Notes: a model not told the origin generated them from the letters alone. Shown: positions 34,105-42,573, numbered from the stretch's first letter. The stretch: 64,000 bases of DNA from Undibacter mobilis (GCF_003367195.1 NZ_QRGO01000001.1:668501-732500); one strand, 5' to 3'. Made by a program: numbers and translations.

Positions 34105-35385
34105 CTAGGACTGGCCCGCCACTTCCAGCACGTCCTCGAAGCTCTTGAGCCCCGTCGTCGTGGCGTTCACCAGACAGGCCATGTTGCCCGGCGGGTGCTG
34201 GTTCTTCCACATCATGGTGTGCGCCTTCGGGATTTCCGTCCACGGGAAGGTCTTGGACAGGCACGGATCGATGCGGCGCTCGAGCACGAAGCGGTTGGCC
34301 TGGCTGGCCTGCTTCAAATGCGCGAAGTGCGAGCCCTGAATGCGCTTCTGCCGCATCCAGACGTAGCGCGCATCGAAGGTGATGTTGAAGCCCGTGGTAC
34401 CGGCGCAGAACACGACCATGCCGCCGCGCTTCACCACCATCGACGACACCGGGAATGTCGACTCGCCCGGATGCTCGAATACGATATCGACATCGCGCTT
34501 GCCGGTGATGTCCCAGATCGCCTTGCCGAAGCGGCGCGCTTCCTTGGCCCACTCGTTGTATTCCGGCGAATTCACCTGCGGCAGCTGGCCCCAGCAGTTG
34601 AATTCCTTGCGGTTGATGGCGCCCTTGGCGCCGAGATTGAAGACGTATTCCATCTTCGATTCATCGGACACGACGGCGATGGCGTTGGCGCCGGAGGCCG
34701 CGACGAGCTGCAAGCCGAACACGCCAAGGCCGCCCGAGGCGCCCCACACCAGAACATTGTCGCCCGGCTTGAGTGTGTGCGGCGGATGGCCGAACAGCAT
34801 GCGATAGGCGGTGGCCAGCGTCAGCGTGTAGCAGGCCGCCTCTTCCCAAGACAGATGCGCCGGCTTGACCATCAACTGGCGCGACTGCACGCGGCAGAAC
34901 TGCGCGAACGAGCCGTCCGGCGTCTCGTAGCCCCAGATGCGCTGCGACGGAGAGAGCAGCGGGTCACCGCCATTGCAGTCCTCGTCGTCGCCGTCATCCT
35001 GATTGCAATGAACGATGACTTCGTCGCCGACCTTCCAGCGCCGCACCTTCGAACCCACCGCCCAGACGATGCCCGAGGCGTCGGAGCCGGCGATGTGATA
35101 CGGCTGCTTGTGGACGTTGAAGGGGGTGATGGGCTGACCAAGCCCCGCCCAGATGCCGTTGTAGTTCACGCCGGCGGCCATCACCAGAACGAGCACATCC
35201 TCCTCGCCGATCGGCCAGGTCGGCACCGCTTCGATTTGAAACGACTGCTCGGGCGGCCCGTGACGGTCCTGCCGGATCACCCACGCATACATCTTCTCGG
35301 GGACATGACCGAGAGGCGGGATTTCGCCAATGTCATAAAGGCTCTTGAGCGGCCCCACCCGCTCCACCTTCGCAACCGCCGGCAT
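34105..35385 (-). CDS. ccr: Crotonyl-CoA carboxylase/reductase, ethylmalonyl-CoA pathway
   Basis: A 426-residue medium-chain dehydrogenase-family enzyme that reduces crotonyl-CoA with NADPH while adding CO2, giving (2S)-ethylmalonyl-CoA. Diagnostic blocks are MAAGVNYNGIWAGLGQP, the acidic insertion HCNQDDGDDEDCNGGDP, IWGYETPDGSFAQF, the NADPH fold VLVWGASGGLGVFGLQL, and QGSHFAHLKQASQAN. Ordinary crotonyl-CoA or quinone reductases lack the acidic insertion. The ATG at 35385 is set by AAGGAGA 7 bases upstream; the frame stays open to 35628 but the extra part overlaps the divergent gene. It is the signature enzyme of the pathway. Confidence 0.95.
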   Translation of the reverse strand: MPAVAKVERVGPLKSLYDIGEIPPLGHVPEKMYAWVIRQDRHGPPEQSFQIEAVPTWPIGEEDVLVLVMAAGVNYNGIWAGLGQPITPFNVHKQPYHIAGSDASGIVWAVGSKVRRWKVGDEVIVHCNQDDGDDEDCNGGDPLLSPSQRIWGYETPDGSFAQFCRVQSRQLMVKPAHLSWEEAACYTLTLATAYRMLFGHPPHTLKPGDNVLVWGASGGLGVFGLQLVAASGANAIAVVSDESKMEYVFNLGAKGAINRKEFNCWGQLPQVNSPEYNEWAKEARRFGKAIWDITGKRDVDIVFEHPGESTFPVSSMVVKRGGMVVFCAGTTGFNITFDARYVWMRQKRIQGSHFAHLKQASQANRFVLERRIDPCLSKTFPWTEIPKAHTMMWKNQHPPGNMACLVNATTTGLKSFEDVLEVAGQS

Positions 35386-35450
35386 CGGCTCGTCTCCTTG
35401 GATAACGGCTTGTTTTATTTTTCCGAAGTGAGTGTGACCCAACTCATGCT

Positions 35451-35470
35451 GCGACGCAATATATCGTCGC
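35451..35470. promoter_or_regulatory. Inverted repeat in the ccr-GT87 divergent gap, candidate operator
   Basis: GCGACG at 35451-35456, eight AT-rich bases, then CGTCGC at 35465-35470, about 65 bases upstream of the ccr start. In Methylobacterium ccr is activated by the TetR-type regulator CcrR through a palindrome in this kind of position. No TetR gene is in the window and I do not know that the sequences match. Confidence 0.35.
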
Positions 35471-35533
35471 GCGCGTTTAAGAGTTCCGCAAGCCGGCACG
35501 GATAGGTTCGCCATCTCACAACCGGCGGCGAAC

Positions 35534-36754
35534 ATGGCGGTTTCCAACAGCGAAAACACGGCCCGGCCTCGCCAAGCCCTCCTGACGCGACCGGTGGAAC
35601 TCGTCAGCGTCGGCCTGCTCGTCCTCACGGCGTCCTATCTTTTAGCCAGCTATTTCAACCATTTGTGGTTGATCGGCGCGGACGGAAATGGCCTTCCGGA
35701 CGACTTCGTCAATGTCTGGGCCGCCGGCCGGCTGGTGCTCGAAGGCCAGGCGCCATCGGTTTACGACTGGCCCACTCACAAGGCCATGGAGCAGGTCGCG
35801 CTCGGCCGGCCCTTCGACGGCTATTTCGGCTGGCACTATCCGCCGAACTTTCTCTTTGTGGCGGCGGCGCTCGCCCTTTTGCCTTATCTGACGGCTTACT
35901 TGCTGTGGCTGGCCGTCACCTTCCCGATCTATCTCGCGGCGATCCGGACGATCATTGGCGAACGCAGCGGCTATTTGCTGGCAGCCGCTTTCCCCGGCGT
36001 GCTGTTCAACGCGATCGTCGGACAGAACGGTTTTCTGAGCGCGGGATTGATGGGCGCCGGTCTCGTCCTGCTGGCCGAACGGCCCGTCATCGCCGGCCTT
36101 GCGTTCGGTATCCTCACCTACAAGCCGCAGCTCGGCATTCTCATCCCGATCGCCCTGATCGCCGGTGGCCATTGGCGCACGATTGCCGCAGCAGCCATCG
36201 TGACGATCGCATGGTCGGCGATCTCGCTCGCCGCGTTCGGGTGGCCAACGTGGCAAGGCTTCATCGGCAATATCAGCCATACGTCGGATGCATTTCTCTC
36301 CAATGGCTGGGCTAATTTCGGCAAACTACAGACGGCCTTCGGTTTGATCCGTTCGATGGGTGGCAGCGAAACGCTGGCATGGTCGGCACAGGGCGTCATC
36401 ATCGTGCTCGCGGCTGTCGTCATCGCCGCGCTATGGCGCAGCCGCCTGCCTTATGATGTCAAAGCCGCCGCGCTTGGTGTCGCATCACTCCTGGCGACTC
36501 CCTATCTCTATGCCTACGACCTCACCGTACTGGCCGTGCCGCTGGCTTTTCTGTTTCGCCGCGCCGGTCAAACCGGCTTCCTGCCTTACGAACTGGCGAC
36601 GGTCGGCGCGGCTTGCCTGCTGCTGTTGATTTTCCCCTTCGTTGTTCTGCCTGTGGGCTTCATTGCCGTCGTGCTGATCGCGGGCCTCGTGGCACGCCGC
36701 GCCGTGGTGGAGGGCGGCATCGGTACAGTCAGAATTCATATTGCGTTGCAATAA
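35534..36754 (+). CDS. Glycosyltransferase family 87 (DUF2029) membrane protein
   Basis: A 406-residue GT-C-fold protein with about ten membrane segments. It begins with a short cytoplasmic tail, then a span (LVSVGLLVLTASYLLASYF) and a loop with LPDDFVNVWAAGRLVLEG, whose acidic pair is the likely catalytic site. It continues with GWHYPPNFLFVAAALALLPY and LTYKPQLGILIPIAL, typical of the family. Characterised members transfer mannose from polyprenyl phosphate in actinobacteria; the alphaproteobacterial substrate is unknown. It diverges from ccr across 148 bases and ends 37 bases before ecm, so it may share a transcript with ecm. Confidence 0.87.
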   Translation: MAVSNSENTARPRQALLTRPVELVSVGLLVLTASYLLASYFNHLWLIGADGNGLPDDFVNVWAAGRLVLEGQAPSVYDWPTHKAMEQVALGRPFDGYFGWHYPPNFLFVAAALALLPYLTAYLLWLAVTFPIYLAAIRTIIGERSGYLLAAAFPGVLFNAIVGQNGFLSAGLMGAGLVLLAERPVIAGLAFGILTYKPQLGILIPIALIAGGHWRTIAAAAIVTIAWSAISLAAFGWPTWQGFIGNISHTSDAFLSNGWANFGKLQTAFGLIRSMGGSETLAWSAQGVIIVLAAVVIAALWRSRLPYDVKAAALGVASLLATPYLYAYDLTVLAVPLAFLFRRAGQTGFLPYELATVGAACLLLLIFPFVVLPVGFIAVVLIAGLVARRAVVEGGIGTVRIHIALQ

Positions 36755-36791
36755 AAAACACGGCACGTTGTGATATTCCACGAGTGCCGCC

Positions 36792-38777
36792 ATGACCGCC
36801 GACAAGCAAAAGCGCGATAAACCCTGGATTTTCCGCACTTATGCGGGTCATTCCACGGCTGCGGACTCCAACGAGCTGTACCGCAAGAACCTCGCCAAGG
36901 GACAAACCGGCCTGTCGGTCGCCTTCGATCTGCCGACGCAGACTGGTTACGACAGCGACCATGTCCTGTCGCGTGGCGAAGTCGGCAAGGTCGGTGTGCC
37001 GATCTCGCATCTCGGCGACATGCGGGCCTTGTTTGATCAGATCCCGCTCGGCTCGATGAACACGTCGATGACCATCAACGCCACCGCGGCGTGGTTGATG
37101 GCGCTTTACATCGCGGTTGCCGATGAAACCGGCGCGCCCCGCACGGCGCTGACCGGCACCATCCAGAACGACATCATCAAAGAATACTTGTCGCGCGGCA
37201 CCTACGTATTTCCGCCGAAACCATCGCTGCGCCTGATCAAGGACGTCGCCATCTTCACCACATCGGAGCTTCCGAAATGGAACCCGATGAATATTTGCTC
37301 CTATCATTTGCAGGAAGCCGGCGCGACGCCAGTTCAGGAACTGGCCTACGCGCTCGCCACCGCCATCGCCGTGCTCGACACGGTGCGGAATTCCGGCGAA
37401 GTCGATCAGGCCAAATTCGGCGAAGTCGTCGGCCGCATTTCGTTCTTCGTCAATGCCGGACTGCGCTTCGTCACCGAAGTCTGCAAGATGCGCGCCTTCA
37501 CCGAACTGTGGGACGAGATCACGCGCGAGCGCTACGGGATCACCGATCCGAAGCAACGCCTGTTTCGTTATGGCGTGCAGGTGAACTCCCTGGGCCTCAC
37601 CGAGCCGCAACCGGAAAACAACGTCGCCCGCATCCTCATCGAAATGCTGGCGGTCACCTTGTCGAAGAACGCGCGCGCCCGCGCCGTGCAATTGCCGGCC
37701 TGGAACGAGGCGCTCGGACTGCCGCGTCCGTGGGACCAGCAGTGGTCGCTGCGCATGCAACAAATTCTCGCTTACGAAACCGACCTCCTGGAATACGGCG
37801 ACATTTTTGATGGCTCGGCCGAGATCACCCGCAAGGTGGAAGAGCTGAAATCCGAGGCCCGTGAAGAGCTCAAGCGTATCGAGGACATGGGCGGCGCCGT
37901 CGCTGCGGTCGAAACCGGCTACATGAAGCAGCGCCTCGTCGAATCCAACACCGCGCGGCTCGAGGCCATCGAGCGCGGCGATCAGATCGTCGTTGGCGTC
38001 AACAAGTATCTCGAAACCGAGCCCTCGCCGCTCACCGGCGGCATCGCCTCGATCATGACCGTGTCGGAAGAAGCCGAGCATGACCAGATCGAGCGGCTGA
38101 ATGCCTGGCGTGCGCAGCGCGACAACAAGGCGGTCGCCGAGGCGCTCGCCGCGCTCAAGCGCGCCGCAACGGAGGGCAGCAACATCATGCCGCCGTCCAT
38201 CCAGTGCGCGAAGGCCGGCGTCACCACCGGCGAGTGGGGCTGGACCCTGCGCGAAGCCTTCGGCGAATACCGCGCGCCGACCGGCGTCGGCAACGCCATG
38301 CGCAACGATGTCGAAGGGCTCGATGACATCCGCGCCGATGTCGATCGCGTGTCGTCGAAGCTGGGACGCCGCCTCACCTTCCTGGTCGGCAAGCCGGGTC
38401 TCGACGGACACAGCAACGGCGCCGAGCAGATCGCCGTGCGCGCCCGCGACGCCGGCATGCAGGTGGTCTACGAAGGTATCCGCCTGACGCCCGAAGAAAT
38501 CGTCGAAGCCGCGCGCGACAACAAGGCCCATGTCATCGGCCTGTCGATCCTGTCCGGCAGCCATCTGCCGCTGGTCAAGGATGTGGTCGCGCGCATGAAA
38601 GCCGCGGGGCTCGATGTGCCGGTGGTCGCCGGCGGCATCATACCGCCGGAAGACGCCGCCGAACTGGAAAAAGCCGGCGTCGCTGCGGTCTATACGCCGA
38701 AGGACTTCGAACTCAACCGCATCATGGGCGACCTCGTCCGCATTGTTGAGCACAAGAACAGCCTGACGAACGCGTAG
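36792..38777 (+). CDS. ecm: Ethylmalonyl-CoA mutase, B12-dependent
   Basis: A 661-residue single-chain coenzyme-B12 mutase. The substrate-binding barrel opens with IFRTYAGHSTAADSNELYRK and SVAFDLPTQTGYDSDH. The C-terminal B12 domain has LDGHSNGAEQ (the DxHxxG motif near residue 537), then SILSGSH and VVAGGIIPPED. It converts (2R)-ethylmalonyl-CoA to (2S)-methylsuccinyl-CoA, the substrate of Mcd. It is shorter than methylmalonyl-CoA mutase (about 710-740) and has the Ecm-type opening. Ccr nearby supports the choice. The ATG is at 36792. Methylmalonyl-CoA mutase is the main alternative. Confidence 0.92.
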   Translation: MTADKQKRDKPWIFRTYAGHSTAADSNELYRKNLAKGQTGLSVAFDLPTQTGYDSDHVLSRGEVGKVGVPISHLGDMRALFDQIPLGSMNTSMTINATAAWLMALYIAVADETGAPRTALTGTIQNDIIKEYLSRGTYVFPPKPSLRLIKDVAIFTTSELPKWNPMNICSYHLQEAGATPVQELAYALATAIAVLDTVRNSGEVDQAKFGEVVGRISFFVNAGLRFVTEVCKMRAFTELWDEITRERYGITDPKQRLFRYGVQVNSLGLTEPQPENNVARILIEMLAVTLSKNARARAVQLPAWNEALGLPRPWDQQWSLRMQQILAYETDLLEYGDIFDGSAEITRKVEELKSEAREELKRIEDMGGAVAAVETGYMKQRLVESNTARLEAIERGDQIVVGVNKYLETEPSPLTGGIASIMTVSEEAEHDQIERLNAWRAQRDNKAVAEALAALKRAATEGSNIMPPSIQCAKAGVTTGEWGWTLREAFGEYRAPTGVGNAMRNDVEGLDDIRADVDRVSSKLGRRLTFLVGKPGLDGHSNGAEQIAVRARDAGMQVVYEGIRLTPEEIVEAARDNKAHVIGLSILSGSHLPLVKDVVARMKAAGLDVPVVAGGIIPPEDAAELEKAGVAAVYTPKDFELNRIMGDLVRIVEHKNSLTNA

Positions 38778-38873
38778 AAAACGCGCTCATTCCCGCGAAG
38801 ACAGGATCCGGCTTGCGACCTGGCCTGGGTCCCTCGCCATTGGCGATCTGAAAGAACGCTGTCCTTTGGACGG

Positions 38874-40103
38874 CTATGCGCGGAGGCGAGCGGCTATCAT
38901 GGCCAGCGCCTCGGCCAGCCTCGAGGGGCTTACCGGCTTGGTGAGATAGAAATTCATACCGGCCGCGCGCGCTGCCCGCTCATGGTCAGGACCTCCGCGA
39001 CCGGAAATGCCGATCACCGGCACTTGCCCCGCCTTGCCCGGCAGCGCCTGGATGCGACGCGTCGCCTCCAACCCATCGATATCCGGCAGTGCCACATCCA
39101 TCAGCACGGCGTCGTAGCCGCCCTGCGCAGCCGCCTTCACCGCCGCCTGGCCGCTCTCGACAAAATCCGCGCGGTGGCCAAGCTCCTTTAGAATCGTGTT
39201 CATCACCACGCGGCCGTAAGGATTGTCTTCGGCGCACAGGATGGTGAGAGAACTCGGCGTGCCACCCGGCGCGGTCGCGGCATCGGATGAAACAGCCTTT
39301 GCCGGCTTGACGAGCGCCGTCAAAGTGAAGGTCGAACCCTTGCCGGGCTTGCTCGCGACGGTGAGGTCGCCGCCCATTGCGCGTGCAATACGGCGCACGA
39401 AGACAAGACCGAGACCGGCGCCGCCATAGCGCCGCGCCACATCTTCATTGGCCTGCGCGAATGGTTTGAACAACCGCTTCACGTCAGCGGGCGCAAGACC
39501 GATGCCGGTGTCGGTGAAAGTAAAGGTCAGGCGCATACGGGCACGCACGGCCTTCGTTACCGTCGTGTCGAAGCGGACCGACCCTTCACGCGTGAATTTC
39601 ACCGCATTGTCGGCGAGATTCTCCAAAGCCGCCCGCAGGCGAAGCGCATCGCCCGTCACCAGAGCCGGCATTTCGCCGATGAAAATCTCCGCGGCGACCG
39701 ACTTGTTGCCGGCGCGCGCGGCCAGTGCCTCACCGACGGACTCGGCCAGAAGTCGCGGCGAAAACGGCTCTTCTCGGATCACGAGACCCTTGGCGTCGGC
39801 ACGCACCGCATCGACCAGCAGCGTTACAATCTGCGCCAGATGATCGGCGCCGCTCTTGATCGCATCGGCCCATCCGCGCTCGCGCGTACCGAGATCGGAG
39901 GCCGACAGGAGTTCGGCCAGCGCGACAATGCCGGTGAGCGGCGTGCGGATATCATGGGCTACGCCGGCCAGCGCCGCCTCCATGGCGCGCACAGCGGGAA
40001 GCCGGCCCGATGATTTTGGCCGCCGTGTCTCGGTTTTCCTGGCCTTGCCGCCGGCCTTTTTGCGCTTCGCCATGCCCTTCGCCCCTGCGCGCGACACTGC
40101 CAT
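38874..40103 (-). CDS. Soluble hybrid histidine kinase with C-terminal receiver domain
   Basis: About 409 residues, no membrane span and no recognisable sensor domain. A very basic N-terminal stretch of some 35 residues (AKRKKAGGKARKTETRRPK) precedes the HisKA helix with VAHDIRTPLTG (His50). The ATPase domain follows with ENLADNAVKFT, FTDTGIGLAPAD and RYGGAGLGLVFVRR. Then comes a receiver with AEDNPYGR and VLMDVALPDIDG. Such architecture suits a cytoplasmic partner taking its cue from another protein. The frame opens with a TTG at 40118 overlapping the gluQ stop. The ATG at 40103 is used here, and 40073 is also possible. No cognate regulator gene is adjacent. Confidence 0.85.
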   Translation of the reverse strand: MAVSRAGAKGMAKRKKAGGKARKTETRRPKSSGRLPAVRAMEAALAGVAHDIRTPLTGIVALAELLSASDLGTRERGWADAIKSGADHLAQIVTLLVDAVRADAKGLVIREEPFSPRLLAESVGEALAARAGNKSVAAEIFIGEMPALVTGDALRLRAALENLADNAVKFTREGSVRFDTTVTKAVRARMRLTFTFTDTGIGLAPADVKRLFKPFAQANEDVARRYGGAGLGLVFVRRIARAMGGDLTVASKPGKGSTFTLTALVKPAKAVSSDAATAPGGTPSSLTILCAEDNPYGRVVMNTILKELGHRADFVESGQAAVKAAAQGGYDAVLMDVALPDIDGLEATRRIQALPGKAGQVPVIGISGRGGPDHERAARAAGMNFYLTKPVSPSRLAEALAMIAARLRA

Positions 40104-40114
40104 GGCAGCGCCGC

Positions 40115-40972
40115 TCAATCGAGCCCGACCCGGCGGCGGATGTCGGACGGGGTTAATCCTTGCGCCCGCAGCTCCCGCAGGGCCGTGGCAGCGGTCGATT
40201 TCGACAGCTTGCGGCCGTCGGCATCGAGAATGAGCCGGTGATGGCGGTAACGCGGCGCCGGCAAGCCGAACAGAGCCTGCAGCAGGCGATGCACACTGGT
40301 GGCGTGAAACAGATCGAGTCCGCGCACGACATCGGTAATGCCCTGCAAGGCATCGTCCACAACGACGGCAAGATGGTAGCTCGCCGGCGTATCCTTACGG
40401 GCGAGCACGACGTCGCCCCATGCCGCCGGATCGGCGGCGATCTCGCCGGTGGCACAATCGCCGGACTCGGACCAGGCGAGGTTCCCGGTCACGCGCGCGA
40501 GCGCCTTCTCCATATCGAGGCGCAGTGCATAGGGCGCACCGGATGCCATGCGCTGCGCCCGCTCGTCAGGCCCCATCGATTTTGCCGAACCCGGATAGAG
40601 CGGCGCACCATCCGGATCGCGCGGCCACGGCTCGCGCGCGGCGACCAGCGCGGCAATTTCGGCGCGGCTCTCGAAACTCGGATAAACAAGGCCCATCGCC
40701 TCAAGCCGTTGCAATGCCGCACTGTAGTCGGCGAAGTGTTCCGACTGCCGCCGCACCGGCCGCTCCCATTGAATCCCAAGCCAGGCCAGTTCCTCGTAAA
40801 TCGCCGCCTCGTATTCCGGCCGACAGCGCGTGACGTCGATATCCTCAATGCGCAGCAGCATCCGCCCGCCGGCTGCACGCACGGCCTCGGCGTTGAGCAA
40901 GGCCGACAGCGCATGGCCCAGATGCAGATAGCCATTGGGGCTCGGGGCAAATCGGAAAACGGGTGGCGGCAT
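40115..40972 (-). CDS. gluQ: Glutamyl-Q tRNA(Asp) synthetase
   Basis: A 285-residue truncated relative of glutamyl-tRNA synthetase that attaches glutamate to queuosine at position 34 of tRNA-Asp. It keeps the catalytic domain only: FRFAPSPNGYLHLGHALSAL with the HIGH-type HLGH at 17-20, LRIEDIDVTR, and the KMSKS-type RKLSKS near residue 255. The anticodon-binding domain of GluRS is absent. The zinc-binding cysteines of the E. coli enzyme are missing in the YPSFESRAEIAA region. The ATG at 40972 is clear. It overlaps the upstream-frame start of the histidine kinase gene. Confidence 0.93.
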   Translation of the reverse strand: MPPPVFRFAPSPNGYLHLGHALSALLNAEAVRAAGGRMLLRIEDIDVTRCRPEYEAAIYEELAWLGIQWERPVRRQSEHFADYSAALQRLEAMGLVYPSFESRAEIAALVAAREPWPRDPDGAPLYPGSAKSMGPDERAQRMASGAPYALRLDMEKALARVTGNLAWSESGDCATGEIAADPAAWGDVVLARKDTPASYHLAVVVDDALQGITDVVRGLDLFHATSVHRLLQALFGLPAPRYRHHRLILDADGRKLSKSTAATALRELRAQGLTPSDIRRRVGLD

Positions 40973-40983
40973 CGAACCTCGGC

Positions 40984-41081
40984 TGTCATGCCCGCGAAAG
41001 CGGGCATCCAGTAATCACTGCATCGCGAAATATCGCAAGCGATCGAGCTTACTGGATCGTCCGCTTTCACAGACGATGACA
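40984..41081. repeat. Palindromic repeat (TGTCATGCCCGCG family)
   Basis: About 98 bases with imperfect inverted arms. The left is TGTCATGCCCGCGAAAGCGG followed by GCATCCAGTAA; the right is TTACTGGATCGTCCGC followed by TTTCACAGACGATGACA. It lies in the divergent gap between gluQ and the DNA glycosylase gene. The pattern is that of a common Rhizobiales extragenic palindrome, distinct from the GTCATTCCGG family at 160 and 13557. Confidence 0.75.
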
Positions 41082-41114
41082 TCGCCCTATGTTGCGTGGC
41101 ATGACGAGGCTCGA

Positions 41115-41918
41115 ATGACCCACTACCTCCACACCCAGGCCGATCTCGAAGCCGGTCTCGCCGACCTGATCCGTATCGATCCGCGCCTTGCGCCGGTCGC
41201 CGAAACCGCCGGCGCCTTCAACCTGCGCCGCCGCGAGGGCGGCTATCCCGGCCTGTGCGCCATCGTCTGCGGTCAGCAGCTTTCGACCGCGAGCGCCGCC
41301 GCCATTCGCGAGCGATTGTTCAAAGCCTTCGATCCGTTTCATCATGATGCCGTCCGCACGGCACGCAGCGACAAGCTCAAGCGCCTCGGCCTGTCGAACG
41401 CCAAGATCAAGGCCGTCAAGGAAATCGGCAAGGCGGTGTCGACTGGCGCCATCGATCTGAACGCCATCGGCGAAATGGACGCCGATTCCGCGCACCAATT
41501 GCTCACGGCGTTGCACGGCGTCGGGCCGTGGACCGCCGATATCTATTTGCTGTTCTGCCTTGGCCATGCCGATGCGTTCCCGGCCGGCGATCTTGCTGTG
41601 CAGGAAGCCGCCCGCATCGCACTGAACCTGCGCAAGCGGCCAGACCCCAAGGCGCTGACCAAGATCGCGGAGGCCTGGCGGCCGTGGCGCGGCGTCGCGG
41701 CGCATCTGATGTGGGCCTATTACCATGTCGTCAAACGGCGCGAAGGCATCAGCGTCGAGACGGCGGCCAAAACTGTCAAAGCCAAAAAGCATTGGCCGCA
41801 GATCAAAAAGACAAAGACGTCGGCTAAGAAGACTTTGGCGAAGAAGACTTCGGCTAAAAAGAAAGCCGCAACGGCCGGAAGCGCCAGGAAGACAAAAGGA
41901 GCAAAGCGTGCAACTTGA
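41115..41918 (+). CDS. DNA-3-methyladenine glycosylase (AlkA-like, HhH-GPD) with a histone-H1-like tail
   Basis: A 267-residue base-excision enzyme expected to remove alkylated purines. The helix-hairpin-helix LHGVGPWTADIYLLFCLGHA (133-152) is followed by the catalytic aspartate in PAGDLAVQ (Asp159). Residues about 222-267 form an extra tail made almost only of Lys, Ala, Thr and Ser, with repeated SAKK and TLAKK units, like histone H1 or AlgP tails. It probably binds DNA non-specifically. The ATG at 41115 has GAGG 5 bases upstream; an ATG at 41076 lies inside the palindromic repeat. The last 11 bases overlap the esterase gene. Confidence 0.9.
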   Translation: MTHYLHTQADLEAGLADLIRIDPRLAPVAETAGAFNLRRREGGYPGLCAIVCGQQLSTASAAAIRERLFKAFDPFHHDAVRTARSDKLKRLGLSNAKIKAVKEIGKAVSTGAIDLNAIGEMDADSAHQLLTALHGVGPWTADIYLLFCLGHADAFPAGDLAVQEAARIALNLRKRPDPKALTKIAEAWRPWRGVAAHLMWAYYHVVKRREGISVETAAKTVKAKKHWPQIKKTKTSAKKTLAKKTSAKKKAATAGSARKTKGAKRAT

Positions 41919-42573
41919 CGGACCTCGTCTTGAACCCAAATCCGGCAAGGCGAAACAGCTCGTCGTCTTCCTCCATGGCTACGGCGCCGACGGCAACGAT
42001 CTGATCGACATCGGGCTGGCCTGGCAGAACCTGCTGCCGGACGCCGCTTTCGTCTCGCCGCATGCGCCGCGCCCCTGCGGCCAGGCGCCGGTTGGCCGCG
42101 AGTGGTTTCCGCTGACCTTCCGCGACCCCGATGAGCGCTGGATCGGCGTCAACGCCGCCGCGCCCGCGCTTCAGGCGTTTCTCGATGCCGAGCTGGCGCG
42201 CCACCGTTTGCCGGGCGATGCGCTGGCCCTCGTCGGCTTCAGCCAAGGCACCATGATGTCGCTTCACGTCGGGTTGCGCCGCGCCGTCGCGCCCAAGGCG
42301 ATCGTCGGCTATTCGGGCATGCTGGTATTGCCGGAGGAAGGCGATCTCGACGCCGTTTCGACCGAGATTACCAGTCGCCCGCCGGTGCTCCTGATCCACG
42401 GTGATCAGGACCAACTCATCCCGGTGCAGGCGCTCATGCACGCGGCGCAGAGCCTGGCCGCGCTGGGAGTCATGACCGAGTGGCATGTTTCGGGCGGCAT
42501 CGGCCACGGTATCGACCAAGACGGCCTCCGCCACGGCGGTGAATTCCTCGCACGGCACTTTGCCGCCCGATAG
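41908..42573 (+). CDS. Alpha/beta hydrolase, phospholipase/carboxylesterase family
   Basis: A 221-residue serine esterase. The oxyanion strand is LVVFLHGYGADGNDLIDI. The nucleophile is Ser112 in VGFSQGTMMS, the acid lies in LLIHGDQDQLIP, and the histidine is in GGIGHGID. The family hydrolyses short acyl or thioester bonds; the natural substrate is unknown. The start is GTG at 41908 with AAAGGAG 6 bases upstream, inside the end of the glycosylase gene (11-base overlap), so the two are probably co-translated. No functional link between them is known. Confidence 0.9.
   Translation: MQLDGPRLEPKSGKAKQLVVFLHGYGADGNDLIDIGLAWQNLLPDAAFVSPHAPRPCGQAPVGREWFPLTFRDPDERWIGVNAAAPALQAFLDAELARHRLPGDALALVGFSQGTMMSLHVGLRRAVAPKAIVGYSGMLVLPEEGDLDAVSTEITSRPPVLLIHGDQDQLIPVQALMHAAQSLAALGVMTEWHVSGGIGHGIDQDGLRHGGEFLARHFAAR

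Noticed and set aside
38786..38840. TCATTCCCGCGAAG...GGCCTGGGTCCC as another palindromic repeat after ecm
   Set aside because: It resembles half of a Rhizobiales palindrome, but no convincing complementary arm is present, so it is at most a decayed remnant.
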